A model generated the notes under the pieces. It ran no database searches. It saw only the letters and a list, made by a program, of their open reading frames with translations, and had not been told where the DNA came from. A program made the translations under genes and the position numbers. From Stomorhina lunata (taxonomy: Eukaryota > Arthropoda > Insecta > Diptera > Rhiniidae), in assembly GCA_933228675.1 (NCBI GenBank), contig OW121742.1, positions 110,661,601-110,725,600 on the forward strand: 64,000 bases of DNA, read 5' to 3'. This document shows positions 38,301 to 49,107 of this stretch, one piece after another. Numbering within the stretch: the first letter of the stretch is position 1; the number at the start of each line of letters is the position of its first letter.

Positions 38301-40425
38301 TTAGCAGCCGATAGCCGAGGGCCAATCGCAAACTCCCAATTTGCTATTAAACATCAGTGACTTGGCACATGATCGCTCGACTTCACACTCGCACTGACAG
38401 ATCACATAGTTGGAACTACATTTATTGGCAGCGTCGACGAAGTGAGTGCCATTGGGCTTTCCTACACAACGACCTCCGCTAGCACAGGTGGTACCGGATG
38501 GACCGGCATGTGGTCCAGATGGTGGTGTATATGGCTTATCACATTTGGCAATTTCGGGGAAATCACAATCTCCAGTAGCGACGTTGAAGTGTAGGTTATT
38601 GGGGCAACTAAGTGTAGTTGCCTTATTGTCCTCACATACTATGAATTGCTGACAGGTGTTGCCGGGTAACTTTTGGCTATTAGGTTTGCCACAGCAGACA
38701 CCTTCACAGGTACCGGGTGCTGGAATTGTTGGTGTAACAGTTGGAGTTTTTGTTGGTGTGACGGTTGGAGTTTTTGTTGGTGTAACAGTTGGAGTTTTTG
38801 TTGGTGTAACAGTTGGAGTTTTTGTTGGTGTGACGGTTGGAGTTTTTGTTGGTGTAACTGTTGGAGTTTTTGTTGGTGTAACAGTTGGAGTTTTTGTTGG
38901 TGTAACTGTTGGAGTTTTTGTTGGTGTAACAGTTGGAGTTTTTGTTGGCGTCACTCCACCGTTTTCACATGGAGTTGTTGTTGGCTTTGGAGTATTGGTT
39001 GGCTTTGGAGTCGTAGTTGCCTCGAGTTCACAAGGTGTAGTCGTGGGTTTTGGAGTAGTGGGCTTTGGAGTAGTTGGTTTTGGAGTAGTTGGTTTTGGAG
39101 TAGTGGGTGTTGGGGTGGTGGGCTTTGGAGTAGTTGGTTTTGGAGTAGTGGGTTTTGGGGTGGTAGGCTTTTTAGTTGTAGTTGCCTCGACTTCACATGG
39201 TGTAGTCGTGGGTTTTGGAGTAGTAGGCTTTGGAGTAGTTGGTTTTGGAGTAGTTGGTTTTGGAGTAGTGGGTGTTGGGGTGGTGGGCTTTGGAGTAGTT
39301 GGTTTTGGAGTAGTGGGTTTTGGGGTGGTAGGCTTTTTAGTTGTAGTTGCCTCGACTTCACATGGTGTAGTCGTGGGTTTTGGAGTAGTAGGCTTTGGAG
39401 TAGTTGGTTTTGGAGTAGTGGGTGTTGGGATGGTGGGCTTTGGAGTAGTTGGTTTTGGAGTAGTGGGTTTTGGGGTGGTAGGCTTTGGAGTTGTAGTTGC
39501 CTCGAGTTCACAAGGTGTAGTCGTGGGTTGTAGTGGGTGTTGGGGTGGTGGGCTTTGGAGTAGTTGGTTTTGGAGTAGTAGGTTTTGGGGTGGTAGGCTT
39601 TGGAGTTGTAGTTGCCTCGAGTTCACAAGGTGTAGTCGTGGGTTTTGGAGTAGTGGGCTTTGGAGTAGTTGGTTTTGGAGTAGTTGGTTTTGGAGTAGTG
39701 GGTGTTGGGGAGGTGGGCTTTGGGGAGGTGGGCTTTGGAGTAGTTGGTTTTGGAGTAGTGGGTTTTGGGGTGGTAGGCTTTGGAGTTGTAGTTGCCTCGA
39801 GTTCACAAGGTGTAGTCGTGGGTTTTGGAGTAGTGGGCTTTGGAGTAGTGGGCTTTGGAGTAGTGGGCTTTGGAGTAGTGGGCTTTGGAGTAGTGGGCTT
39901 TGGAGTAGTTGGTTTTGGAGTAGTGGGTGTTGGGGTGGTGGGCTTTGGAGTAGTTGGCTTTGGAGTAGTGGGTTTTGGAGTAGTCGGCTTTGGAGTAGTT
40001 GGTTTTGGTGTAGTGAGTTTTGGGGTGGTGGGCTTTGGAGTAGTATCATTTATTCCACATGGAGTCGTAGTCGTAGTAGGTTTTGGAGTTTCAACACCAC
40101 ATGGTGTAGTTGTTACCGGCTTCTCGCCACAGCAAACATTACAATCACAAGTCTCACATTGACTGGCAGCAGCAGCAAATGCCACACCATAACGACAATG
40201 AGATCTCGAGGGTAAATCGCACATTTCCAATTCACGATTGAAATGCAAACCTTTGGGACATTCGTTCACAACAACACGACCATTGCGGGAACAAACCAAA
40301 AATTTTGAACAACTTGTTGGCAAAGCGATACGTTGACCCACATTGTCGGCACTGCAAACACTAGCCGATGTGTAATCCGCAATCGTGAGGATAGCAAAAA
40401 CACATGAAATTATGGAAAATTTCAT
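38301..40425 (-). CDS. Mucin-like peritrophin, three chitin-binding (CBM14) domains, frameshifted in the repeat linker
   Basis: Secreted chitin-binding mucin-like protein, probably of the peritrophic matrix or another chitinous or mucous lining. The minus-strand ATG at 40425 has an AAAC context and opens a signal peptide ([21 protein letters not shown]). The first peritrophin-A domain has Cys 24, 39, 45, 56, 69 and 77 (spacing 14-5-10-12-7). A long Thr/Pro linker follows, made of 15-bp-coded TTPKP repeats punctuated by [15 protein letters not shown] blocks and then nine TVTPTKTP repeats, a likely O-glycosylation substrate. Two more six-Cys domains end the protein ([12 protein letters not shown]..., and [10 protein letters not shown]... 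to SAIGC, stop 38301-38303). The second half is in a different frame: near 39529-39530 the sequence lacks 5 bp (modulo the repeat) compared with sister repeats. Both ends are intact, so this is either an assembly or sequencing error or a recent mutation. No intron is needed. The domain call is firm; the tissue is inferred. Confidence 0.88.
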
Positions 40426-40540
40426 GTTTCCGAATTTTTTCCCGATATTTTATTAAAACGCGAAACAAACGGTATATCTTATGCCCGAATCTTGAAAAAG
40501 GGAAACAAGTTATAATTTGCAAAACTCTAGGTCGTTGCTT

Positions 40541-40548
40541 TTTATACC
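40541..40548 (-). promoter_or_regulatory. TATA box of the peritrophin gene
   Basis: TTTATACC on the plus strand reads GGTATAAA on the minus strand, 116 bp upstream of the ATG. A start site 25-30 bp downstream (about 40511-40521) would give a 5' UTR of roughly 90 nt. Confidence 0.6.
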
Positions 40549-41038
40549 TAAACAAACGGGAAGATGCTGCAGACTTGCGAGAGATAAAGGCCAAATAGTT
40601 ATCAGGCGATGCCTAATTCAATTATTGTGTAAAGTTAAGTAAAAGTATTTTTTATTTTTTTTTTGTTATAAATAAGAGTAAAAAATGGAGACACATGTCA
40701 TGAAGTCGTATAAGAAACCAAGCCTATATCTTCGATCAATTGATGTGTTTTATCAAAGCGATAAGATTTCTTATCAAAAACATTTGATGCAAAATTTTAA
40801 AAAGTGCACATTTAGATAAAAATTTCTTAAAAATTGAATGTGTAAATATTTAGAAATTTTAAATTGATGTAAATGACAAATAATAATTGCAGCTTTTGTC
40901 ATTATTTGATTTTTATAGATTTTTTAACTGTCATTTTCTTATCGATATGAAGTTTTGTATATCTGGCAATCAGACCTACATAGTCATTAACATGATTTTT
41001 ATTTCATGGTCATTAAGACCATTTTATTATCAAGAAAG
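40549..41038. other. Upstream region of the peritrophin gene
   Basis: Unique AT-rich DNA between the TATA box and the next minisatellite, holding the GATA cluster at 40750-40775. No gene. Confidence 0.5.
40750..40775 (-). promoter_or_regulatory. Cluster of three GATA-factor sites upstream of the peritrophin gene
   Basis: Within 26 bp there are TTATC at 40750-40754 (minus TGATAA), GATAAG at 40760-40765 and CTTATC at 40770-40775 (minus TGATAAG), about 205-230 bp upstream of the TATA box. Further GATA words occur at 40582-40587 (GATAAA, plus) and near 40600 (TTATC). GATA factors drive fly midgut and fat-body genes, which would suit a peritrophin. The binding role is inferred. Confidence 0.4.
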
Positions 41039-43590
41039 CTCTATAAAAATGTCTTCCTTTGGTCAACTTTTTCATAGAAATGTCTTCCTTTGGTCAACTT
41101 TTCTCTAGAAAAGTCTTCCTTTGGTCAACTTTTCTCTAGAAAAGTCTTCCTTTGGTCAACTTTTCTTTCGAAAAGTCTTCCTTTGGTCAACTTTTCTTTC
41201 GAAAAGTCTTCCTTTGGTCAACTTTTCTTTAGAAAAGTCTTCCTTTGGTCAACTTTTCTTTAGAAAAGTCTTCCTTTGGTCAACTTTTCTTTAGAAAAGT
41301 CTTCCTTTGGTCAACTTTTCTTTAGAAAAGTCTTCCTTTGGTCAACTTTTCTATAGAAAAGTCTTCCTTTGGCCAACTTTTCTATAGAAAAGTCTTTCTT
41401 TGGTCAACTTTTCTATACAAAAGCCTTCCTTTGGTCAACTTTTCAACACAAAAGTCTTCCTATGGTCCACTTTTCTATAAAAACTGTCTTCCTATGTTCA
41501 ACTTCTCTATGGAAATGTCTTCCTATGTTCAACTTTTCTATATAAATGGCTTCCTATGGTCAACTTTTCTATAGAAATGTCTTCCTATGGTCAACTTTTC
41601 TATAGAAATATATTCCTATCGTCAGCTTTTCTACACAAAAGTCTTCCTTTGGTCAAATTTTCTACACAAAAGTCTTCCTTTGGTCAACTTTTCTACAGAA
41701 ATGTCTTCCTTTGGTCAACTTTTCTACAGAAAAGTCTTCCTTCGGTCAACTTTTCTATAGAAATGTTTTCCTTCGGTCTACTTTTCTATAGAAATGTCTT
41801 CGTTCGGTCAACTTTTCTATAGAAATGTCTTCCTTCAGTCAACTTTTCTATAGAAATGTCTTCCTTTGGTCAACTTTTCTACGGAAAAGTCTTCCCATTG
41901 TCAACTTTTCTATAGAAATGTCTTCTAATGGACAACTTTTCTATTAAAACTGTCTTCCTTTGTTCAACTTTTCTATAAAAATGTCCTCCTATTCTCAACT
42001 TTTCTATAGAAATATCTTCCTATGGTCAAGTTTTCTATAGAAATGTCTTCCTATGGTCAACTTTTCTATAGAAATGTCTTCCTATCGTCAACTTTTCTAT
42101 AGAAATGTTTCCTTTGGTCAACTTTTCTATAGAAATGTCCTCCTTTGTTCAACTTTTCTATAGAAATATCTTCCTATGGTCAAGTTTTCTATAAAAATGT
42201 CTTCCTATGGTCAACTTTTCTATAGAAATGTCTTCCTATCGTCAACTTTTCTATAGAAATGTTTTCTTTGGTCAACTTTTCTATAGAAATTCCTTCCTTC
42301 GGTCAACTTTTCTGTAGAAATGTTTTCCTTCGGTCAACTTTTCTGTAGAAATGTTTTCCTTCGGTCAACTTTTCTATAGAAATGTCTTCCTTCGGTCAAC
42401 TTTTCTGTAGAAATGTCTTCCTTCGGTCAACTTTTCTGTAAAAATGTCTTCCTTCGGTCAACTTTTCTGTAGAAATGTCTTCCTTCGGTCAACTTTTCTG
42501 TAGAAATGTCTTTCTTCCGTCAACTTTTCTATAGAAATGTCTTCCTATCGTAAACTTTTCAATAGAAATGTCTTCCTTTGGTCATCTTTTCCATGAAAAT
42601 GTTTTCCTTTGGTCAACTTTTCTACAGAAATTTCTTCCTTTGGTCAACTTTTCTATAGAAATGTCTTTGTTTGGTCATTTTTTGTATAGAAATGCCTTCC
42701 TTTGCTCAAATTTTGTATAGAAATGTCTTCCTTTGTTGAATTTTTCTATGGAAATGTATTTGTTTGGTCAACTTTTCTAAAGAAATGTCTTCCTTTGATC
42801 AACTTTTCCATAGAAATGTCTTCCTTAGGTCAACTTTTCTATAGAAATGTCTTAATTTGGACAACTTTTCTCTAGAAATATCTTCTTTTGGTCAACTTTT
42901 CTACAGAAAAGTCTTCCTTTGGTCAACTTTTCTACAGAAAAGTCTTTCTTTGGTCAACTTTTCTACAGAAAAGTCTTTCTTTGGTCAACTTTTCTACAGA
43001 AAAGCCTTTCTTTGGTCAACTTTTCTACAGAAAAGTCTTCCTTTGGTCAACTTTTCTGTAGAAATGTCTTCCTTCGGTCAACTTTTCTGTAGAAATGTCT
43101 TCAACTTTTCTGTAGAAATGTCTTCCTTCGGTCAACTTTTCTATAGAAATGTCTTCCTATCGTAAACTTTTCAGTAGAAATGTCTTCCTTTGGTCATCTT
43201 TTTCATGAAAATGTTTTCCTTTGGTCAACTTTTCTACAGAAATTTTTTCCTTTGGTCAACTTTTCTATAGAAATGTTTTTGTTTGGTCAATTTTTGTATA
43301 GAAATGCCTTCCTTTGCTCAAATTTTGTATAGAAATGTCTTCCTTTGTTGAATTTTTCTATGGAAATGTATTTGTTTGGTCAACTTTTCTAAAGAAATGT
43401 CTTCCTTTGATCAACTTTTCCATAGAAATGTCTTCCTTAGGTCAACTTTTCTATAGAAATGTCTTAATTTGGACAACTTTTCTCTAGAAATATCTTCTTT
43501 TGGTCAACTTTTCTATAGAAATGTCTTCCTTTGGTCAATTTTTTTACAAAAATGTCTTCCTTTTGTCAACTTTTCTATAGAAATGTCTTC
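41039..43590 (+). repeat. Family-c 31-bp minisatellite (about 82 units) with a 612-bp higher-order duplication
   Basis: The 31-bp unit is made of GTCAACTTTTCTATAGAAAT and GTCTTCCTTTG. Variants cluster: TCTCTAGAAAAG and TTTAGAAAAG units at 41095-41340, CTTCGGTC units at 41740-41830 and 42290-42540, CTATGGTC units at 41490-41600. A marker unit pair (CCTATCGTAAACTTTTCA, then GGTCATCTTTT-CATGAAAATG) at 42544 recurs at 43156, giving a higher-order repeat of about 612 bp. Open frames here and at 51.9-56.6 kb are read-through of the repeat, because three 31-bp units make a 93-bp in-frame period. Confidence 0.95.
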
Positions 43591-44695
43591 CAATTTAAAG
43601 TTTAAAGGGTTGTATACTTTGTAAAATAGAAGTTATCAGTTACTTGTATTAGATTATTTCAGCTTTTCTTAATTTAGAGCCAAATATGCAGATTTATGCA
43701 AATGATTTACATACTTTTATAAAGTTGAGTTTAGGCTTTATATGCACATATAAGCAGTTGTTTTAAATAGTACTATGAAGCTAGATCTTAAGCCTTTATT
43801 TTAGGATATATTTTATTTTATTAGTTTTTACTCAAAAGAAGTTATAAACAATTTAAAGTTTAAAAAATTTTATACTCTTTAGAAAAAAGTTACCAGTTCG
43901 GATGATAAAGAGTTAAACAACTTTTTTAAATATTAACTTGTATTAGATTATTTCAGTTTTTATTGATTTAAAGCTAAATATGCAGATTTATGCAAATAAT
44001 TTACATACTTTTATTAAGTTGAGTTTAGGCTTAATATGCAAATATAAGCAGGTGATTTAAGTGCTGCCATAAAGCTAGAACTTAAGTCTTTATTTTAGCT
44101 TATATTTTATTTTCTAAGTCTGTTCTCAAAAAAAGTTATAAACTATTTAAAAATTTTATACTTTTTAGAAAAAAAAAACTATTTTAAAAATTAACTTTTA
44201 TCAGGTTATTTCAGTTTTTATTGATTTAAAGCTAAATATGCAGATATATGCAAATAATTTACATACTTTCATTTAGTTGAGGCTTAATATGCAAAAATAA
44301 GCAGGTGATTTAAGTGCTCCCATAAAGCTAGATTTTAAGTCTTTATTTTAGCTTATATTATATTTTCTAAGTCTGTACTCAAAAAAGGTTATAAACAATT
44401 TAAAGTTTAAAAAATTTTATACTTTTTAGAAAAAAAAAAACAGTTTTAAAAATTTTCTTGTATTAGATTATTTCAGTTTATATTTATTTAAAGCCAAATA
44501 TGCAAATATATGCAAATGTTTTACTTAGTTTTATAAAGTTAAGTTAAGGCTAAATAAGCAGTTATAAGCAGAAGATTTAAGCGCTCCCATAAAGCCTAAA
44601 CTTAAGCCTTTTATTTTAGTTATTTTTTATTGTAAAAGTCTTTGCTCAAGAAATGTTATTATAAAAAGAAAATTATAAAGATTTAAGTTGATTGT
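43591..44695 (+). repeat. Tandem repeat of about 260-294 bp, four copies, each with octamer-like sites
   Basis: Four diverged head-to-tail copies are anchored by TTATTTCAG near 43653, 43947, 44205 and 44467, giving unit lengths of about 294, 258 and 262 bp. Each contains CAAATATGCAGATTTATGCAAAT-like sequence (the ATGCAAAT octamer), a second ATGCAAATATAAGCAG-like word, CCATAAAGCTAGA, and a TTTATTTTAG-type segment. No coding potential. The last copy carries the most changes. Confidence 0.85.
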
Positions 44696-46748
44696 TACTT
44701 AAAAAAGCCGTTTTACACCTGATGACTTAATAACTCGCGCAAGTTATTAACCCTAATTGGTCATGCTGCTGCTCAAACTTAAATTGACATACATAAATTT
44801 GGCATTAACAAAAGATTTGTGTAGCCAAAGTGTGGATGCAACAAGATGAATTTAAAATATTAAAGGCAGCATAACATCAACATCATTATCATCATCATTT
44901 GTAACGGTGGCTAAAAATTAAATACGTCCTCGACCTAGTTCGATGTCAATGTTATTGTGCCACATCCTGACATATACTTACTTACATTCAGTATCACAGA
45001 AACAGAAACAACAATAATAAGGCTGTTATATGTATGTACGATATTATGAAGCAAAAGGCAAAGTCACAAAAGCTAAAGGCATCAGCATCAGCAACAAACA
45101 CCATCATCATCATCTCCAACATCAACGACGACTTCATAGTCGTTGTTGTTACCATCTCCAATCATTAACGGTGGCAGTAGGAACAAGCACACAAAAGCTT
45201 AAAACCCAGCACCTCAACACCATGGCCATTACCCAAAACACCCTTAACAATACCAAAGCCAAAGTCATTCCGTTGCAAGTATACTTGCAACACAATTTAC
45301 TTTACTACACTCTCCCCCATTTAGAGTTTGCAAGTTTCCCACGTTTATTTGTAGCATAATAATAATGATGATAATGATGATTGCACACGTATGTACCTCC
45401 AGTAACCACCAAAACGCCATTGACTCAACCGCATGCAACATAGAGGCAACAACAACAACGACACCCTCACAATCAACTTCATCCTCATCAATGGCAAAAC
45501 AAAAACAATAATATTTATACTTGTCGTCGTTTATAGGACTCTCCTGCATTCAACAATCTCTGGCTATAAGGTGCTGGCTGGCTGGCTAAAGGACGGACTG
45601 ACTGACTGACAAACAGTACAAACATCCAATGCAATGACTCCTTCTGTTACAATAACCACGATAAAACCAAATGCGAATAATAACACGAGAACATTTAAAA
45701 CGACAACGATGACTGCGAAGCTCGCCTTGAAGGCTGCCACTGCATAGATGCTACTACTGTTTTCTAGGTATGAGTCCAAAAATCTGTGTTGCATTTATGT
45801 CCTTGCACTTGTAAGCCTCAATTCAATGTTACTGGCCTTAATATACAAACATTCAACCAACCATCCCAGCTTCCTTTTAAACAAAACCTTCACATGCAAC
45901 CACTTACTCTTGCTTACCCTTTTTATTACCCCCTAGAGTAAATGCAATACCCTTGCAACACCCTTGTAAATCTCCAACTCTTTGCATTATTATTTGTTTG
46001 TTTGTTTGTTTGCCACTTAAATTCCTCTGCACTTTACATTTCGTTTAGAATGCAGGCCAATGCACCTTGTTTGCTCTAAAGTTATCACAGCATAACTCCC
46101 CCTTAACACTTATTCTTCCCTTAAATGTTAACTCTCCCCCACCAAACTTTTACGACCACTCTTTCCATTAACTTGGAAAACTTACTTCTTTCAGTAAAAC
46201 CCTCAAAGTTCATTAGCCTTCTTAACTCTTACCTAGTTTACCTTTAAAACTCATTCCCCATTTACATACACTCTCTCTCTCTCTCTTTATTAACACAGAA
46301 AGTATTCTCTCTTTCTCTTTAATTTGCTCTCCTCGTTTAAGAACTTTAGCTTCCTTAACTAATTCTAGGTTAGAGTTTTGTATTAGAATTTATTACCTTC
46401 TCCAACAAGTTTTCACTTTAAAAAATCTTTCCCATTTACTCTAAAAAAATATCTCTCTCTTAATCAAATTCTCTAATTTATTAAAAAAAAATATATGCTT
46501 CTCTTTCTCTTAAGAGCACTGTAATGCTACTGCATACCTTTCATTAATTTAGGGGGTCCTGATTTATTTTCCATTTTCTCCGGCATATTTATTTCATTGG
46601 GTGCTATTGCATAACCCCCAATGCTGCTTTCTCTCTTATTATTCCACTTTAAAAGAGAATACTCTTAAAGTTGGGCTCTTTCTTTTTTGTGCAAGTATAA
46701 ATATAGAGGAGTTTATAGGCGAAAACGAACCCAATGAATATTTGAGCA
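44696..46748. other. Unique stretch rich in trinucleotide and dinucleotide microsatellites, no gene seen
   Basis: Contains CATCATTATCATCATCAT near 44880-44897, CAGCATCAGCATCAGCAAC near 45083, CACCATCATCATCATC near 45100, CAACAACAACAACGAC near 45447, CTGACTGACTGAC near 45597 and CTCTCTCTCTCTCTCT near 46270. The open frames at 45030-45359 (plus) and 45265-45549 and 45564-45794 (minus) are largely translations of these. Confidence 0.5.
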
Positions 46749-47095
46749 ATTATTTAAAAAAAAAAATTTCGATATAAAAATTTTTAAAAAGAAAATTTTT
46801 GGGTATACAAATTTTTTATATAGAAAATTTTTCGATATCAAAATTTTTTATAAAGAAAATTTTTTTATATACAAAATTTTTTCACATAAAAATTTTTTAT
46901 AAAGAAATTTTTTCTACATACAAAATTTTCGATATAAAAATTTTTTATATAGAAAAATTTTCGATATAAAAAATTTTTTATAAAGAAAATTTTTCTATAT
47001 AAAAATTTTTTATAAAGAACAATTTTCGAAAAAAAAATTTTTATAGAAAATTTTTTGATACAAAAATTTTTTAAAATATAAATTACATTACTTTA
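46749..47095. repeat. AT-only minisatellite of about 31 bp (family d)
   Basis: Units are made of GAAAATTTTTCGATATAAA and AATTTTTTATATA parts. The period is 31 bp where clean and 29-33 bp where indels occur. It resembles family a in A-tract spacing but has CGATAT instead of GGAAAT. It continues at 47310-47640 after an interruption by family c. Confidence 0.8.
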
Positions 47096-47309
47096 AAAAA
47101 GTTGACCAAAGGAAGACATTTCTATAGAAAAGTTGACCAAAGGAAGGCATTTCTGCCCAAAAGTTGACAAAAGGAAGACATTTCTATAGAAAAGTCGACC
47201 AAGGAAAAACATTTCTATAGAAAAGTTCACCAACTGAAGACATTTCTATAGAAAAGTTGACCAAAGGAAGACATTTCTATAGAAAGGTTGACCAAAGGAA
47301 GACATTTTT
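47096..47309 (-). repeat. Family-c 31-bp minisatellite, minus orientation (about 7 units)
   Basis: Units read TTTCTATAGAAAAGTTGACC followed by AAAGGAAGACA, the inverse of the 41-43.6 kb array. They are bracketed on both sides by family-d units. Confidence 0.92.
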
Positions 47310-47640
47310 TATATAAAAAATTTTTCGGTATAAAAATTTTTTATATAAAAAATTTTTCAATATAAAAATTTTTAATAAAGAAAATTTTTCGATAAAAAAA
47401 CGTTTATAAAAAAAATTTTTCGATATAAAAATTTCTTATATAGAAACATTTTTTATATAGAAAATTTTTTGATACAAAAATTTTTTATATAGAAATTTTT
47501 TTTAAAATAAAAATTTTTTATATAAAAAATTTTTCGATATAAAAATTTCCTATAAAGAAAATTTTTCGATATAAAAATTTTTTATATAGAAAATTTTTCT
47601 CTATAAAATTTTTTATAAAGAAAATTTTTTAATAGAAAAG
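47310..47640. repeat. AT-only minisatellite of about 31 bp (family d), second block
   Basis: TTTTTCGATATAAAAATTTT-type units. Clean spacing between TTTTCAAT and TTTTCGAT starts near 47355-47390 is 31 bp. Confidence 0.8.
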
Positions 47641-48292
47641 TCGTTCTTTGATTAATATCTTCCTTTGGTCAACTTTTCTTTAGAAATGTCTTCGTTTGGT
47701 CAACTTTTCTATGAAATGTCTTTCTTTGATGAACTTTTCTATAGAAATGTCTTCCTTTGGTAAACTTTTCTATAGAAATGTCTTGCTTTGGTCAACTTTT
47801 CTATAGAAATGTCTTCCTTTGGCCACCTTTTCTATAGAAATGTCTTCCTTTGGCCAACTTTTCTCTAGAAAAGTCTTCCTTAGGTCAACGTTTCTATAGA
47901 AATGTCTTCCTTAGGTCAACTTTTCTAAGAAATGTCTTCCTTTGCTCAACTTTTCTATAGAAATGTCTTCCTTTGGTCAACTTTTCTATAGAAATGTCTT
48001 CCTTTGGTCAACTTTTCTATAGAAATGTCTTCCTTTGGTCAACTTTTCTGTAGAAATTTCCTATAGAAATGTCTTCCTTTGGTCAACTTTTCTATAGAAA
48101 TGTCTTCCTTTGCTCAACTTTTCTATAGAAATGTCTTCCTTTGGTCAACTTTTCTATAGAAATGTCTCCCTTTGGTCAACTTTTCTCTAGAAAAGTCAAC
48201 CTTTGGTCAACTTTTCTTTAGAAATATCTTTCTTAGGTCAACTTTTCTGTAGAAATGTCTTGCTTTGGTCAACTTTTCTATAGTAAAAGTGA
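47641..48292 (+). repeat. Family-c 31-bp minisatellite, plus orientation (about 21 units)
   Basis: CTTCCTTTGGTCAACTTTTC-type units, opposite in orientation to the 47.1-47.3 kb block. The pair is therefore an inverted repeat with a family-d spacer. Confidence 0.93.
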
Positions 48293-48921
48293 AAAGTATG
48301 GGAAAGTGTTGAAATTCACCGGGAATTGTTATTCATAATTTTATATTAAAAGTTTAAAATCAATAGATCATTCTTTATAAAAGTTATATCTTTAGTTTAT
48401 TAAAATATAAATTAATAAAATTCTTAGAATTTTAACAATAAAATAAGACAAACAATTACTTAAATTTTTTATCTACTGTTTAAAAATAGCCCAATTTACA
48501 ATCCATGGCATTAACAAAACGGAACAGCAAATTCGTTCCCACTGCGTTCGATTCTTTGTACCAAAAAGACTCAGAAATCTCAAGAATTTCGATCAAGGCC
48601 TGTTACATCTACGATATTACAAGTACTATCGCAGTTAGAACAGCAACAACATGCTAGACTATTTACCACGGATTGTGAACTGGGCTAATATTTAATTTTA
48701 GTTCATAACAACTATAGGATTTAAATGAGTTTAAAAAAATTGAGTTATTAACAAATGAACACATTTTACAATTAATTGGCTTTTAAACAATATCAACTGA
48801 AAATTCGTTTCAAATGTTTCCGATATTGTTTAAAATTTTCCGATAAGAGTTTTAAAGAAATTAGTTACAAAATTTAAAACTTAAGGAAAATATATAGCGA
48901 GAACTTCTTGAATTTAAAAGA
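48293..48921. other. 3' flank and possible 3' UTR of the SPSB3-like gene, with a short inverted-repeat element
   Basis: AT-rich and unique apart from the MITE-like element at 48488-48686. TTTATT at 48396-48401 (AATAAA on the minus strand) is the nearest clear poly(A) signal below the stop codon; if used, the 3' UTR would be about 520 nt and would contain the element. Confidence 0.45.
48488..48686. mobile_element. MITE-like element with 21-bp imperfect terminal inverted repeats
   Basis: AGCCCAATTTACAATCCATGG at 48488-48508 pairs with CCACGGATTGTGAACTGGGCT at 48666-48686, 18 of 21 positions by eye (the words may be read in two parts, AGCCCA and the rest). The interior has higher GC than its surroundings and holds an open frame of about 40 codons in plus orientation (VRFFVPKRLRNLKNF) that I do not recognise. 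The target-site duplication is unclear. Confidence 0.5.
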
Positions 48922-49052
48922 CTAAAACAAATAATGAAAATATTCATCAAAATATTCACTTAAAACCATTTCATCTTCACTGTCCGCCTGACGATGGGCA
49001 GCAATTTTATGGGCATTGCTATAGAGATCATCTAGGTCATCGGGGTCATCAT
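48922..49052 (-). CDS. SPSB3-like gene, last coding exon
   Basis: C-terminal exon of the SPRY/SOCS-box gene whose preceding exon is at 50432-50990. On the minus strand the intron ends TTTTCTTCTATTCTAG and the exon starts at 49052 with two bases (AT) that complete the split codon begun by the final G of the previous exon, giving Asp. The peptide continues as an acidic tail (DDPDDLDDLYSNAHKIAAHR), then QADSEDEMVLSEYFDEY and a short aromatic end, to TAG at 48922-48924. The exact phase match, strong acceptor and clean stop support this exon despite its 131-bp length. The tail lies outside the SPRY and SOCS domains and its role is unknown. Confidence 0.75.
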
Positions 49053-49107
49053 CTAGAATAGAAGAAAATTATGAATTAAAAATGTTTTTCTTTAAATTTT
49101 CAATTTG

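Noticed and set aside
38446..40215. Plus-strand open frames of up to 519 codons (VGFGVV- or SCWF-type repeats)
   Set aside because: They are antisense shadows of the Thr/Pro repeat region of the minus-strand peritrophin, which has a signal peptide and CBM14 domains.
41338..43165. Open frames of VNFSIEMSSFGQLFYRNVFLWSTFL type, here and at 51.9-56.6 kb
   Set aside because: Three 31-bp units make a 93-bp in-frame cycle, so any stop-free unit gives a repetitive frame. The same peptide appears in both orientations of the array.
45030..45794. Small open frames on both strands
   Set aside because: They are dominated by CAN/CATCAT microsatellite translation and overlap on opposite strands without domains.
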